Below are positions 38,317 through 46,878 of a DNA stretch of 64,000 nt, in pieces (within the stretch, counting starts at the first letter, position 1; each line of letters opens with the position of its first letter). The DNA is from Asticcacaulis sp. MM231. Lineage in GTDB: Bacteria; Pseudomonadota; Alphaproteobacteria; Caulobacterales; Caulobacteraceae. The translations under genes were made by a program, and so were the position numbers. The DNA is taken from contig NZ_OZ075108.1 in assembly GCF_964186625.1 (NCBI RefSeq), forward strand, positions 2,294,001 through 2,358,000, given 5' to 3'. The notes under the pieces were generated by a model. That model saw only the letters and a program-made list of their open reading frames with translations, was not told the origin of the DNA and did no database searches.

Positions 38317-39621
38317 ATGAGCAGCATCGACGCCCCCCTGACCACGTCGGGTAAACTCTCCGGTTTTCAGGGATGGCTGGCCAAGGCACCGCCGGCGGTC
38401 TTTGCCCTCTATGGCGGACTGATGGCGTTCGGCGCCTATTTCGCCATGTACGCCTATCGCAAGCCTTTCGCCGTGGCAAGCTTCGCCGATGTGGCCGGGT
38501 TCATCGTCGATTACAAAATCGCTCTGGTCATCTCGCAGGTCTTTGGCTACGCGCTCTCCAAGGTCATCGGCGTCAAGGTCATCTCCGAACTGCCGGGGCG
38601 TTACCGCGCCATCGCCATCCTGCTGCTGATCGGCTTTGCTGAGCTGATGCTGGTGGCCTTCGCAGCTGTGCCCGCGCCCTACAACATCGCCGCCCTGTTC
38701 TTCAATGGCCTGTCGCTCGGTCTGATCTGGGGGCTGGTATTCGGTTTTTTAGAAGGCCGCCGCGTCTCGGAAATTCTCGGCTCCATCCTGTGCGCCAGCT
38801 TCATTGTCTCGTCGGGCGTCGTTAAATCGGTCGGCAAATGGGTTATGCTGCAAGGCATCGCCGGCGAATTCTGGATGCCGGCGGTCACGGGTCTGATCTT
38901 CGCCCCGCTTCTGCTGATCTGCGTGCTCGGCCTGTCGCAACTGCCGCCCCCCTCACCCGAAGACGAAGCCGCCCGTATCGTGCGTGCGCCCATGAACAAG
39001 GCTGCGCGCAAGGCCGCCTTTTCCGCCTTCGCGCCCGGCCTGATCGCCCTCGTCGTGATCTATGTTGGTCTGACAGCCCTGCGCGATTTTCGTGACAACT
39101 TCGCTGCTGAAATCTGGACCGATCTCGGCTTCAAGGACAGCGCCAGCATCTTCACGGTATCTGAACTGCCGATCGGTATCGTCGTGCTCTGCGCCATGGC
39201 GCTGCTCACCGTTTTCCGTAACAACCGTATGGCCTTCCTGGCCAATCTCGTCATGATCGGTATTGGCCTGGTGTTAGCGGGCGCGTCCACCTTGGCTTAT
39301 CAGGCCCATTTGCTCGGTCCGGTAACGTGGATGGTGCTGCTCGGCGGCGGTCTCTATCTCGCCTATACGCCGTTCAACGGCCTGTTGTTCGACCGCTTCT
39401 TTGCCGCCAGCGGCATGGTCGGTACGGCCGGCTTCCTGATCTATGTCGCCGACGCCAGCGGCTATCTCGGCTCGACAGCCTTGCTTCTGTTCAAGAATTT
39501 CAGCGGCCTGACCCTGCCGTGGACGCAATTCCTCATGGGTGCGGCCTACGGCACGGCCGGTTTGGGCTTGATCCTGCTGGTCTGGAGCAGCGTCTATTTC
39601 AGTCGCCGCCTCAAGGCCTAG
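38317..39621 (+). CDS. DUF5690-type MFS transporter
   Basis: A 434-residue inner-membrane protein with about twelve helices. The sequence near residue 30 (LYGGLMAFGAYFAMYAYRKPF) and GYALSKVIGVKVISEL resemble DUF5690, a branch of the major facilitator superfamily. As the last gene of the phospholipase-FAD-phnX operon (10 bp gap) it is a good candidate for uptake of the phosphonate across the inner membrane, in place of an ABC transporter. Substrate is inferred from context only. Confidence 0.78.
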   Translation: MSSIDAPLTTSGKLSGFQGWLAKAPPAVFALYGGLMAFGAYFAMYAYRKPFAVASFADVAGFIVDYKIALVISQVFGYALSKVIGVKVISELPGRYRAIAILLLIGFAELMLVAFAAVPAPYNIAALFFNGLSLGLIWGLVFGFLEGRRVSEILGSILCASFIVSSGVVKSVGKWVMLQGIAGEFWMPAVTGLIFAPLLLICVLGLSQLPPPSPEDEAARIVRAPMNKAARKAAFSAFAPGLIALVVIYVGLTALRDFRDNFAAEIWTDLGFKDSASIFTVSELPIGIVVLCAMALLTVFRNNRMAFLANLVMIGIGLVLAGASTLAYQAHLLGPVTWMVLLGGGLYLAYTPFNGLLFDRFFAASGMVGTAGFLIYVADASGYLGSTALLLFKNFSGLTLPWTQFLMGAAYGTAGLGLILLVWSSVYFSRRLKA

Positions 39622-39638
39622 CAGGATCACTTGAGACA

Positions 39639-40697
39639 TTAAGACGCCGAGGGCTGATAGACCGGCTTGCCCTTGGCGACGATGGCGGACCATTGCCCGC
39701 GCACCATCGATTTCACCGTCTCCGGCATCGGCACGTAATCCAGTTCGGAAGCATTGCCATCGCCCTTGGCATAGGCCCAGTCGAAGAATTTCAGCACCGC
39801 TGCCCCCTTGCCGGCATCGGCCTGCTCCTTGTGGATCAGGATGAAGGTGGCACCGGTGATCGGCCATGTGCCTTCGCCCGGCTGATCGAGCAGCAGAAGA
39901 TAGTTGCCCTTGGCGCTAGTCCAGTCGGCGCTCGCCGCGGCAGCCGCAAACGACGCGCCGCCGGGTGCGGGGAACTGACCGGCCTTGTTGCGCAGAACCG
40001 CATAGGCGCCACCGGTTTTCTTGGCATAGGCGTATTCGACGTAGCCGATGGAACCTTCGGTTTGCTTGACGAAGGCCGCGACACCATCATTGCCCTTGCC
40101 GCCAAGGCCCACCGGCCACTCCACCGTATCAGAGCCGCCGACCTTTGACTGCCATTCCGGCGATTGCGACGACAGGTAGGTGGTAAACAGGAAGGATGTG
40201 CCAGAACCATCGGAGCGGTGGACGACCGTGATCGGCGTGGCCGGCAGTTTGACGTCAGGGTTCAGGGCAGCGATGGCGGCATCATTCCACTTGGTGACCT
40301 TGCCGAGGAAAATGTCGGCCAGCAGTGCACCGGTCAGCTTGAGTTTACCAGGCTCAACACCCGTCAGGTTGACGATGGGCACGATGCCCCCCATGACCGT
40401 GGGGAACTGGTAAAGCCCGGCCTTGTCGAGTTCTTCCGGCTTCAAGGGCTTGTCGGTGGCGCCAAAATCAACGGTATTGGCCTCGATCTGCTTGATGCCG
40501 CCGCCGGAACCAATGGCCTGATAGTTCAACTCAGCGCCGCCCGTCGTCTTATATTGTCCTGCCCATGCCGTATAAAGCGGTGCGGGGAAGGTAGCGCCGG
40601 CGCCTGAGATCTTGGCTGCCGATTGCGCCGGCTTGTCCGGATTGCTACACGCGGCCAGCGACATCATAAAGGCCAGGGCGAGGACTTTTTTCAACAC
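39639..40697 (-). CDS. pstS: PstS-like phosphate-binding lipoprotein
   Basis: A 352-residue periplasmic phosphate-binding protein with a lipobox (LAACS). Family motifs are ISGAGATFPAPLYTAW, YQAIGSGGGIKQI, VDFGATDKPL, HRSDGSGTSFLFT and GSIGYVEYAYA, whose Ser/Thr/Asp/Arg residues bind phosphate. GTG start 40697 with GGAGAG six bases upstream. pstCAB are not beside it. It converges with the DUF5690 gene, so the phosphonate island ends in a high-affinity phosphate capture gene. A possible half Pho box (CTGTCAC) near 40758 is weak. Confidence 0.9.
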   Translation of the reverse strand: MLKKVLALAFMMSLAACSNPDKPAQSAAKISGAGATFPAPLYTAWAGQYKTTGGAELNYQAIGSGGGIKQIEANTVDFGATDKPLKPEELDKAGLYQFPTVMGGIVPIVNLTGVEPGKLKLTGALLADIFLGKVTKWNDAAIAALNPDVKLPATPITVVHRSDGSGTSFLFTTYLSSQSPEWQSKVGGSDTVEWPVGLGGKGNDGVAAFVKQTEGSIGYVEYAYAKKTGGAYAVLRNKAGQFPAPGGASFAAAAASADWTSAKGNYLLLLDQPGEGTWPITGATFILIHKEQADAGKGAAVLKFFDWAYAKGDGNASELDYVPMPETVKSMVRGQWSAIVAKGKPVYQPSAS

Positions 40698-40836
40698 GAG
40701 AGACTCTCCATTATTGAGGGATCGATCTACAGACTTACGCCGATGTTTGCGACGTTACTGTCACAAGCCCATAAGGATGAACCAAGGATCAGGCAACCCT
40801 TATGTAAGGTCACTATAAGGGACGCGGGCAGCCGCT

Positions 40837-41626
40837 TTAAGCCAGCATGTTGCGCTTGTGCGCCGGAAGCTTGCCACGCGGCTTCGGCGCGGGTGGTGGC
40901 GGTGTCGGGTCTGGCGTTGGATCTGGCACCGGTTCAGGGGTGATTACAGGTGCGGTTCCTGCCGAGTCGGCATCTTTGAGCGCACCGGCCACGGCGGCCT
41001 CGATCGTCTTTGACGCGGACTTCAGGCTTTTTCAGCAGCGGCTTGATCTCTTTACGCGGCTTACGTTCCAGTTCGTCCTGCGCCGCGATAATCATGGCCA
41101 TGATCTTCGGCTTGTCGCTCCAGTAGGTGTTGAGCGCCTGCAGAGCCTTCCAGACTTCGAGGTAATGGGCATCGGTCGGCAGGGCCACCTTGACCTTGGC
41201 CGGCGCCGGTCCCGGGGCTGGCCCTATCGCCTTGCCCTCCAGCGCCTTGTCGAGCGATTGGATGATCTTGCCAGGCTTGTTGGTCAGTGCCAGCACATAA
41301 CCGAGACGCGCCTCGAGTAAATCGCCAACCTCGCGGCCACGCTCCAGAATCACGCCACCGGATGATTTCAGCGCGCGATCGAGATAATAGCGCACACTGG
41401 CGTATATGGCCTCCGCCGAAGCCAGCCGATCGGCTGCCAGACGGCGCAGGCCACGCTGACGACCGGCATAGAGGCCACCGGCGCAGATCGCCATGACCAC
41501 GCCCAGTACGACACCGATCAGGACGAGCACCCACAGGTCGATATGCGGCCCGTAATAGGTCGGGTCGATATCCGGCGCATCAAACGGTTCTTCAAAACCC
41601 CTGTCGATTCCCTGAGCCAGCAGCAT
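40837..41626 (-). CDS. Hypothetical single-helix membrane protein, paralogue of its neighbour, apparent frameshift
   Basis: 262 residues after removal of one base at 41018-41023 (GACTTC to GACTC). The repair changes the C-terminus to KKPESASKTIEAAVAG followed by a Pro-rich linker (PVPDPTPDPTPPPP) and a basic tail ending NMLA. The N-terminus has one membrane helix at about 30-55 (LWVLVLIGVVLGVVMAICAG). Two segments match the neighbouring gene: DKALEGK and VWKALQALNTYW with AAQDEL. No known family is recognised. ATG overlaps the stop of the next gene upstream. Confidence 0.75.
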
Positions 41627-42345
41627 CAGTCGGCCCTCGGCTTCTGGAAGGGGCTGCGATCGTCATCACGCGGATCGATCCAGCGCTCGGAAAACATAAG
41701 CTGCTGCTGCGCCGCACGGAAGGCTGCCGTCACCACATTGAGATTTTTCCAGTAGCTGAAAAGCTTCTGAACCGCCTTCCACAGCGATTCGCTCTTTTCT
41801 TCCGGGCTCATCATATCCGGTTCACCCACGGCATGAGGCGGCGCATGGACTGGCGGGGCACTATGTCCCCCGGCATCACCGGCCGTGGCTGTGCCGTTAT
41901 TGACCGCGATATTGATCACCGTGCCGCCCGCCATGACGGGACCGCCGCCGTTGCCGGCATGAGGCGCATCCTTCTCGACCGTGCCTTCGAGCGCCTTGTT
42001 GAGTTTATCGACCACCTTATTCAGGTCAGCGCTGAGCTTTAGCGTCTGGCCGAAATTCTCGGCAATGGCGTCACTGGCCGCTTGCGCCTGCGCCACCTGC
42101 TCGTCCTGACGGGCGCGCGCCGCATGGGACAGCGCCTTCAGCACCACCTTGGCGCGGCCATCGATAGCATCGCCCAAACCGTTGCGCACGCGACGCTCAA
42201 ATTCCTTGAAAAAAACGGTTAGGACACAGGCGAGAACGATCAGGCCCAGAGTGACCAAGGCCCAGAACAACAGGTCATGTTGCACGATCGGATCGGCCGG
42301 AAAGTCGCTGGGGGCTTGCGTCGGCGCATCAAAATCATCGTGCAT
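41626..42345 (-). CDS. Hypothetical single-helix membrane protein, paralogue of its neighbour
   Basis: A 239-residue protein with one helix at about residues 22-45 (LLFWALVTLGLIVLACVLTVFF, cited in part), a coiled-coil-like Ala/Gln-rich middle (DEQVAQAQAASDAIAENF), LNKALEG, a Gly/His/Pro-rich linker with NIAVNNGTATAG, and a C-terminal block LWKAVQKLFSYW with AAQQQL. The order of helix, KALEG and WKA-Q-L-YW-AAQ-L is the same as in the downstream gene. Start ATG 42345 (MHDDFD). The function is unknown; both are probably parts of one envelope complex. Confidence 0.72.
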   Translation of the reverse strand: MHDDFDAPTQAPSDFPADPIVQHDLLFWALVTLGLIVLACVLTVFFKEFERRVRNGLGDAIDGRAKVVLKALSHAARARQDEQVAQAQAASDAIAENFGQTLKLSADLNKVVDKLNKALEGTVEKDAPHAGNGGGPVMAGGTVINIAVNNGTATAGDAGGHSAPPVHAPPHAVGEPDMMSPEEKSESLWKAVQKLFSYWKNLNVVTAAFRAAQQQLMFSERWIDPRDDDRSPFQKPRAD

Positions 42346-42447
42346 GTCGAACCCTCCCCTCAACGCGCTGCAACTCTGATACTAAGGGTTAACAGATTGC
42401 CAAAGGGGAAGCCAGTACACAACGCCTAATTTGCGAAGCCCGTGGTT

Positions 42448-42909
42448 TTACGCCTCGGCGCCAGCCTGGGCCTTAAGTGCGGAATCCTCGATCCGGCGCA
42501 GCAACCGCTTCATGATGGCGACCTCTTCCGATGAAAATTCGGCCAGCATCAGCTTTTCGTACTCAACCGCCGCAGGCGCCACATCGGCAAACAAACGCTC
42601 GCCCTCGCTGGTCAGGATCAGATGGTGCGAGCGCCCGTCATGCTCATGCGGCGCGCGGGTGATCAGTCGGCGCTTGGCCAGGGCTTGCGCGGCGCGCGAA
42701 ATCGTCACCTTGTCCATGCCGGCGCGCTTGACCAGTGCCTGCTGCGTCGACGGACCATCCTCGCGCAGAACCACGATCAGCCGCCATTCCGGTATCTTGA
42801 GACCGTAAAGGCTGTCATAAAGGGTGGAAATCAGTGTGCTGACCGCGCTCGACGCAACGGCAAGGCGATAGGGTACATACTCATCCAGAATCAAAGCATC
42901 TTGAGACAT
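42448..42909 (-). CDS. MarR-family transcriptional regulator
   Basis: A 153-residue winged-helix regulator. The recognition helix region is MDKVTISRAAQALAKRRLI followed by a wing with HEHDGRSHHLILTSEG. It is divergent from the YqaA gene across about 200 bp and may regulate it, itself, or remote genes; no operator stands out. Ligand is unknown. Confidence 0.87.
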   Translation of the reverse strand: MSQDALILDEYVPYRLAVASSAVSTLISTLYDSLYGLKIPEWRLIVVLREDGPSTQQALVKRAGMDKVTISRAAQALAKRRLITRAPHEHDGRSHHLILTSEGERLFADVAPAAVEYEKLMLAEFSSEEVAIMKRLLRRIEDSALKAQAGAEA

Positions 42910-43108
42910 TAAACGGTTCCTTCGTAGGGAAATTACTCTTTGCCCTGACGGAAGGCCAATTACAAATCAGTTATTGTTAAGATAGCCTCTACCACAGCTA
43001 ACGCGGAACGCTGTGATTTGATTTTTTAGCCTCTGAGGGCTGCGTGCAGGCGACAAGCCGGCGAACTACTGGTAAGGGTTTGGGCTGTTCGTATTTTCAG
43101 GAGCTTAC

Positions 43109-43690
43109 GTGCTTAAACGACTTTACAACTGGCTATTGAAACTGGCCGGCACACAACACGCCGAAAAAGTTCTGGCCGTCGTCTCTTTCGCCGAAGCGTC
43201 CTTTTTTCCCATCCCTCCCGATGCCATGCTGATCCCTATGGTGCTGGCCAAACCGGAGCGCGCCTGGCGCACCGCCGCGATCTGCTCCATCGCCTCGGTG
43301 CTCGGCGGTTTTCTGGGCTACGCCATCGGCTACTATGCCCAACCGCTCGGTCAATGGCTGCTGGCCCTGTTCGGCCATGCCGATGGTCTTGCCGAATTTC
43401 ATACCTGGTTCGCCAAATGGGGCGTTGGCCTGATCTTTATGAAGGGCCTGACGCCTATTCCCTACAAACTGGTGACGATCGCCGCTGGTCTGGCACAGTT
43501 TAGCCTCCTGTGGTTTTTTATCGCTTCGACCCTGACGCGTTCGATCCGCTTCTTTGCGGTGGCCGCGCTGGTGAAGAAATTCGGTCCTGAAATCACAGAA
43601 TTGATGGAAAAGCGTTTCTATCTTGTCGGGACTATTGCCGTGGCCGTGCTCGTGCTAGGGATTCTCGCCATCAAATTCATTCCGCACTGA
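43109..43690 (+). CDS. YqaA-family (DedA/VTT-like) membrane protein
   Basis: A 193-residue membrane protein with four to five helices and the VTT/SNARE-assoc-like features SFAEASFFPIPPDAML and GVGLIFMKGLTPIPYKLVTIAAG, cited in part. The PIPP and TPIPYK loops are diagnostic of the YqaA branch. DedA relatives take part in lipid scrambling or envelope homeostasis. It starts a run with dsbB (5 bp gap) and coq7. Confidence 0.83.
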   Translation: MLKRLYNWLLKLAGTQHAEKVLAVVSFAEASFFPIPPDAMLIPMVLAKPERAWRTAAICSIASVLGGFLGYAIGYYAQPLGQWLLALFGHADGLAEFHTWFAKWGVGLIFMKGLTPIPYKLVTIAAGLAQFSLLWFFIASTLTRSIRFFAVAALVKKFGPEITELMEKRFYLVGTIAVAVLVLGILAIKFIPH

Positions 43691-43695
43691 GACCC

Positions 43696-44247
43696 ATGAA
43701 CGCCCCCAAATCGAACAAGTTCGGTAAACGTCTGGCCCTCGCCTTCAGCCGCTGGTGGAGCATCACGGCGCTCGTCCTGTCGCTAGCTATGCTGGCCACA
43801 GCGTGGTCGTTTCAATTGTTCGCCCACCTGAGCCCTTGTCACCTGTGCCTGAAACAGCGCGATGTCTACTGGATCGCCGTCGGCGTCTCTCTGGTGGCCA
43901 GCGTCTGGGCGCTTTTCACCGGCGCCAAGGGGCCGCCGCGCGTTTTCTCTTTCGTGCTGTTCGCCATTTTCACCACCGGCGCGGCCATCGCCCTTTTCCA
44001 TGCCGGCGTCGAACTGAAATGGTGGACCGGCCCGCAAAGCTGCACCGCTTCGGGCGCCGAAATCAGTCTTGACCAGATGGCGGCCTTCCTCGCCGGCGCC
44101 ACCACCAAGGCACCTATGTGCGATGTGGCGCAATGGCGCATGTTCGGCATCAGCATGGCGGGCTATAACGCCATAGTTTCAGCCATTCTGGCCCTGCTCA
44201 GCCTGATCGCTTCTCTGCGTTTCCGGCCAAAGCGCAAGATTTACTAA
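43696..44247 (+). CDS. dsbB: DsbB-type disulfide bond formation protein
   Basis: Reoxidises periplasmic DsbA and passes electrons to quinone. The 183-residue protein has four helices, the first redox pair in PCHLCLKQRDVYW (CxxC) and the second pair in QSCTASG and APMCDVAQW. The neighbouring coq7 gene serves quinone synthesis, which is consistent. It lies 5 bp after the YqaA gene. Confidence 0.88.
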   Translation: MNAPKSNKFGKRLALAFSRWWSITALVLSLAMLATAWSFQLFAHLSPCHLCLKQRDVYWIAVGVSLVASVWALFTGAKGPPRVFSFVLFAIFTTGAAIALFHAGVELKWWTGPQSCTASGAEISLDQMAAFLAGATTKAPMCDVAQWRMFGISMAGYNAIVSAILALLSLIASLRFRPKRKIY

Positions 44248-44260
44248 AAAGGCGCGTTCC

Positions 44261-44827
44261 ATGTCCGATGCCGCAAAAACGCTTCCCCCCCGCCCCGGTC
44301 ATGGCGCCTCACGCCGACGCCTTGAGGAAATTCTGCGCGTCGATCATGCTGGCGAACTGGCGGCCGTCCATATTTACAAAGGCCAGAGCATGGTCTTCTC
44401 CGATACGCCGAAGCGGGCCTTGAGCCAACAGTTCGAGCATATGCAGGGCGAGGAACAGGTTCATCTCGATGCTTTCGAAGGGCTGATGCGCGAAAAGAAT
44501 GTTCGCCCCACGGCCATGTCGCCGGTCTGGCGTCTGGCGGCGCTGGGCCTTGGCGTCGGCACAGCCCTGCTCGGCGAAAAGGCCGCGCACGCGTGTACAG
44601 AGGCGGTGGAAAGCGTCATCGCTGATCATTATGCCGAGCAGATCGCTGAACTGGAACCGTCCGACCCGGCGCTGGCGGCGCGTCTGACGCAGTTCCGCGA
44701 AGATGAGATCGGCCACCACGATCGCGCCGTCGATCAGGGCGCGCGCGAGGCAACAGCCTATCCCCTGCTGTCGGCCCTTATCAAAACCGGATGCCGCGTC
44801 GCCATCAAGATCAGCGAAAAAATATAA
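44261..44827 (+). CDS. coq7: Demethoxyubiquinone hydroxylase (Coq7/UbiF type)
   Basis: Di-iron hydroxylase for the penultimate step of ubiquinone synthesis. The 188-residue protein has the ligand helices VDHAGELAAVHIYKGQ, MQGEEQVHLDAF, ADHYAEQIAEL and REDEIGHHDRA, i.e. the two ExxH motifs plus Glu partners of Coq7. Length matches the bacterial form. It follows dsbB by 13 bp. Confidence 0.93.
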   Translation: MSDAAKTLPPRPGHGASRRRLEEILRVDHAGELAAVHIYKGQSMVFSDTPKRALSQQFEHMQGEEQVHLDAFEGLMREKNVRPTAMSPVWRLAALGLGVGTALLGEKAAHACTEAVESVIADHYAEQIAELEPSDPALAARLTQFREDEIGHHDRAVDQGAREATAYPLLSALIKTGCRVAIKISEKI

Positions 44828-44872
44828 ACAAATCCGCATAGACTGTGCATCGCTTTGGGAATCTAAGTCGCC

Positions 44873-46162
44873 ATGCCCGTCATCGAACTGCCAGACGCCA
44901 AGCCCGAAAAAGAAAAGCCCAAGGGCTTGAAAGCGCTGTGGAACTTGCTCGGGCCAGGCCTGATCACCGGCGCCAGCGATGATGACCCTTCCGGCATCGC
45001 CACCTACAGCCAGGCCGGCGCGCAATATGGTCTGACGACACTATGGACAGCGCTGATCACCTTCCCGCTGATGGCCGCCGTGCAGGAAATGTGCGCGCGC
45101 ATCGGCGTGGTGACGGCGCAAGGTCTGACCGGCATCCTGCGCAAAAACTACCCCAAGCCGATCCTGTGGTTGATGGTGCTGTTCAGCTTTCCCGCCATCA
45201 TTCTCAATATCGGCGCGGATATCGCCGGCATGGGCGCGGTGGCCAATCTGATCTTTCCGACCGTCCATCCTATCATCTTCAGCGTGGTTTTCACGGCACT
45301 GCTGCTGGTCGCCATCATCGCCCTGCCCTATTCCAAATTCGCGGCCGTGCTGAAATGGCTGTGCGCCATCCTGCTTGTCTATCTGGTCGTGCCGTTTCTG
45401 GTCAAAACCGATTGGGTAAGCGTAGCCAGGCATACCTTCATCCCTGCGATACAGTTCAATAAGGACTATATTAGCGTTCTGGTGGCGATCCTCGGCACGA
45501 CGATTTCACCCTACCTGTTCTTCTGGCAGGCCACCATGGAGGTGGAAACCGTCAAGCATGACAAGCGCATCGTGGTCAATAAGCGCTACATCGAAGACGT
45601 CGGCTTCGATGTCGATATGGGCATGCTGTTCTCCAACATCGTCATGTATTTCATCATCCTGACCACCGGCACCGTGCTGTTCAACGCCGGCATCCACCAG
45701 ATTGACACGGTCGAGCAGGCCGCCAAGGCACTGGAGCCGATCGCAGGCGCCGGCGCCTATTATCTTTTCGCCATTGGCATCATCGGCACAGGTTTCCTGG
45801 CTATTCCTGTGCTGAGCGGCTCACTGTCCTACATTATTTCCGAGACCTTCGGCTGGGAAGAAGGCCTCGACAAACGTCTGCACGAAGCGCCCGCTTTTTA
45901 TGCCGTCATCATTCTGTCTCTGCTGGTTGGGCTTGGCATCAACTATGTCGGGATCAGCCCGATTCAGGCGCTGATCTGGTCGGCCATCCTCTATGGCGTC
46001 ACCTCGCCGGTGATCATCGCCATTGTGCTGCACATTTCCAACAATAAGAAGGTGATGGGCAAGTACACCAACGGCGGCTGGTCGAACCTGTTCGGTGGCA
46101 TGGCTCTGCTGCTCATGACCGCGGCCGCCGGCTTTATGTTCTACTTCACGTTTACTGGCTAG
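44873..46162 (+). CDS. Nramp-superfamily metal-ion transporter, non-canonical metal site
   Basis: A 429-residue membrane protein of the Nramp superfamily with about eleven helices. The first helix reads LITGASDDDPSGIATYSQ, where classical MntH has DPGN, and the sixth-helix region reads TTISPYLFFWQAT, where classical proteins have the Met-Pro-His motif. The Met that favours Mn and Fe over Ca and Mg is therefore missing. This puts it in the Nramp-related branch, some members of which carry Mg2+. Ion specificity is inferred. Confidence 0.82.
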   Translation: MPVIELPDAKPEKEKPKGLKALWNLLGPGLITGASDDDPSGIATYSQAGAQYGLTTLWTALITFPLMAAVQEMCARIGVVTAQGLTGILRKNYPKPILWLMVLFSFPAIILNIGADIAGMGAVANLIFPTVHPIIFSVVFTALLLVAIIALPYSKFAAVLKWLCAILLVYLVVPFLVKTDWVSVARHTFIPAIQFNKDYISVLVAILGTTISPYLFFWQATMEVETVKHDKRIVVNKRYIEDVGFDVDMGMLFSNIVMYFIILTTGTVLFNAGIHQIDTVEQAAKALEPIAGAGAYYLFAIGIIGTGFLAIPVLSGSLSYIISETFGWEEGLDKRLHEAPAFYAVIILSLLVGLGINYVGISPIQALIWSAILYGVTSPVIIAIVLHISNNKKVMGKYTNGGWSNLFGGMALLLMTAAAGFMFYFTFTG

Positions 46163-46510
46163 GTTCCGGTTCGGGTTCGGCTTTCAGACCGAAATGCCCG
46201 GCTACGGCGCGCAGGGCCACGATTACGGTCAGCCCCCCGAACAGAACCATAGCCCTGGGTGTGCGGTGCCACGCCTCGATCTTGAAAATATAGGAACAGA
46301 CGCCCAGATCATCCAGCCGGCGAAAATCCACGACATGACAAATCGGAAAATCCCGGCGCCGACGCGATAAGCGATATCCATCAGCATCCACGCGTGATGG
46401 GTGATCATGTGGTACATGCTGGCTACCACCGGCCAGGCGCAGAAGGCGATGAAAAGACACAACAGCGGCCCGAAACCCGTCAGGCGGCGTAAGATCGACA
46501 GAGCATCCAT
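46152..46510 (-). CDS. Small hypothetical membrane protein, apparent frameshift
   Basis: Two overlapping frames join into one 119-residue protein if one base is missing at 46278-46281 (GATC, restored to GANTC). The first part has helices at about 10-32 and 40-70 (MDALSILRRLTGFG; WIFAGWMIWASVPIFSR), the second continues EAWHRTPRAMVLFGG with a further helix and an acidic tail (AEPEPEPSQ). The restored length is an exact number of codons. No family recognised. It converges with the Nramp-like gene by 11 bp. Confidence 0.6.
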
Positions 46511-46514
46511 ACTT

Positions 46515-46844
46515 TCAGCCGGCTTCAAAATCATGGCTCTGGCGGATGTGCTCCAGGATGATTTCGCGCACATCGTCATCGACCGCGCCGAGATCGATCT
46601 GGGCGTCGCCGCTATCCTGCAAACGTAGTTTCACGCGCTCGCCCATATACATAAAGCTGAGGATCTTTGGGCCGAACAGGCGTTCGCGCTTGATCTCGAA
46701 CCGCACGCCAAGCGTCGCCTCGAGTGCACCCTGCAACGGCTCCAGCGGGATACGCGTTCGCCCCTTGGGCCGCGGAAACGACACAAGTCCGAAGCGGCGT
46801 TCATCGAGGATGAACCGCACAGGTGATGGTGTCTCAGACGACAT
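46515..46844 (-). CDS. Hypothetical protein, 109 residues
   Basis: A soluble protein with alternating beta-rich sequence (RFILDERRFGLVSFPRPKG, MYMGERVKLRLQDSG). It is read together with the small membrane protein gene that starts 4 bp after its stop. I do not recognise the family. Codon use and the close packing suggest it is real. Confidence 0.6.
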   Translation of the reverse strand: MSSETPSPVRFILDERRFGLVSFPRPKGRTRIPLEPLQGALEATLGVRFEIKRERLFGPKILSFMYMGERVKLRLQDSGDAQIDLGAVDDDVREIILEHIRQSHDFEAG

Positions 46845-46878
46845 CTATACCCAGCCCCATTCGCCATGTGAAAGACGA

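Noticed and set aside
40747..40764. Possible Pho box (TTGCGAC-GTTA-CTGTCAC) upstream of pstS
   Set aside because: Only one half fits well and its orientation is opposite to the usual one.
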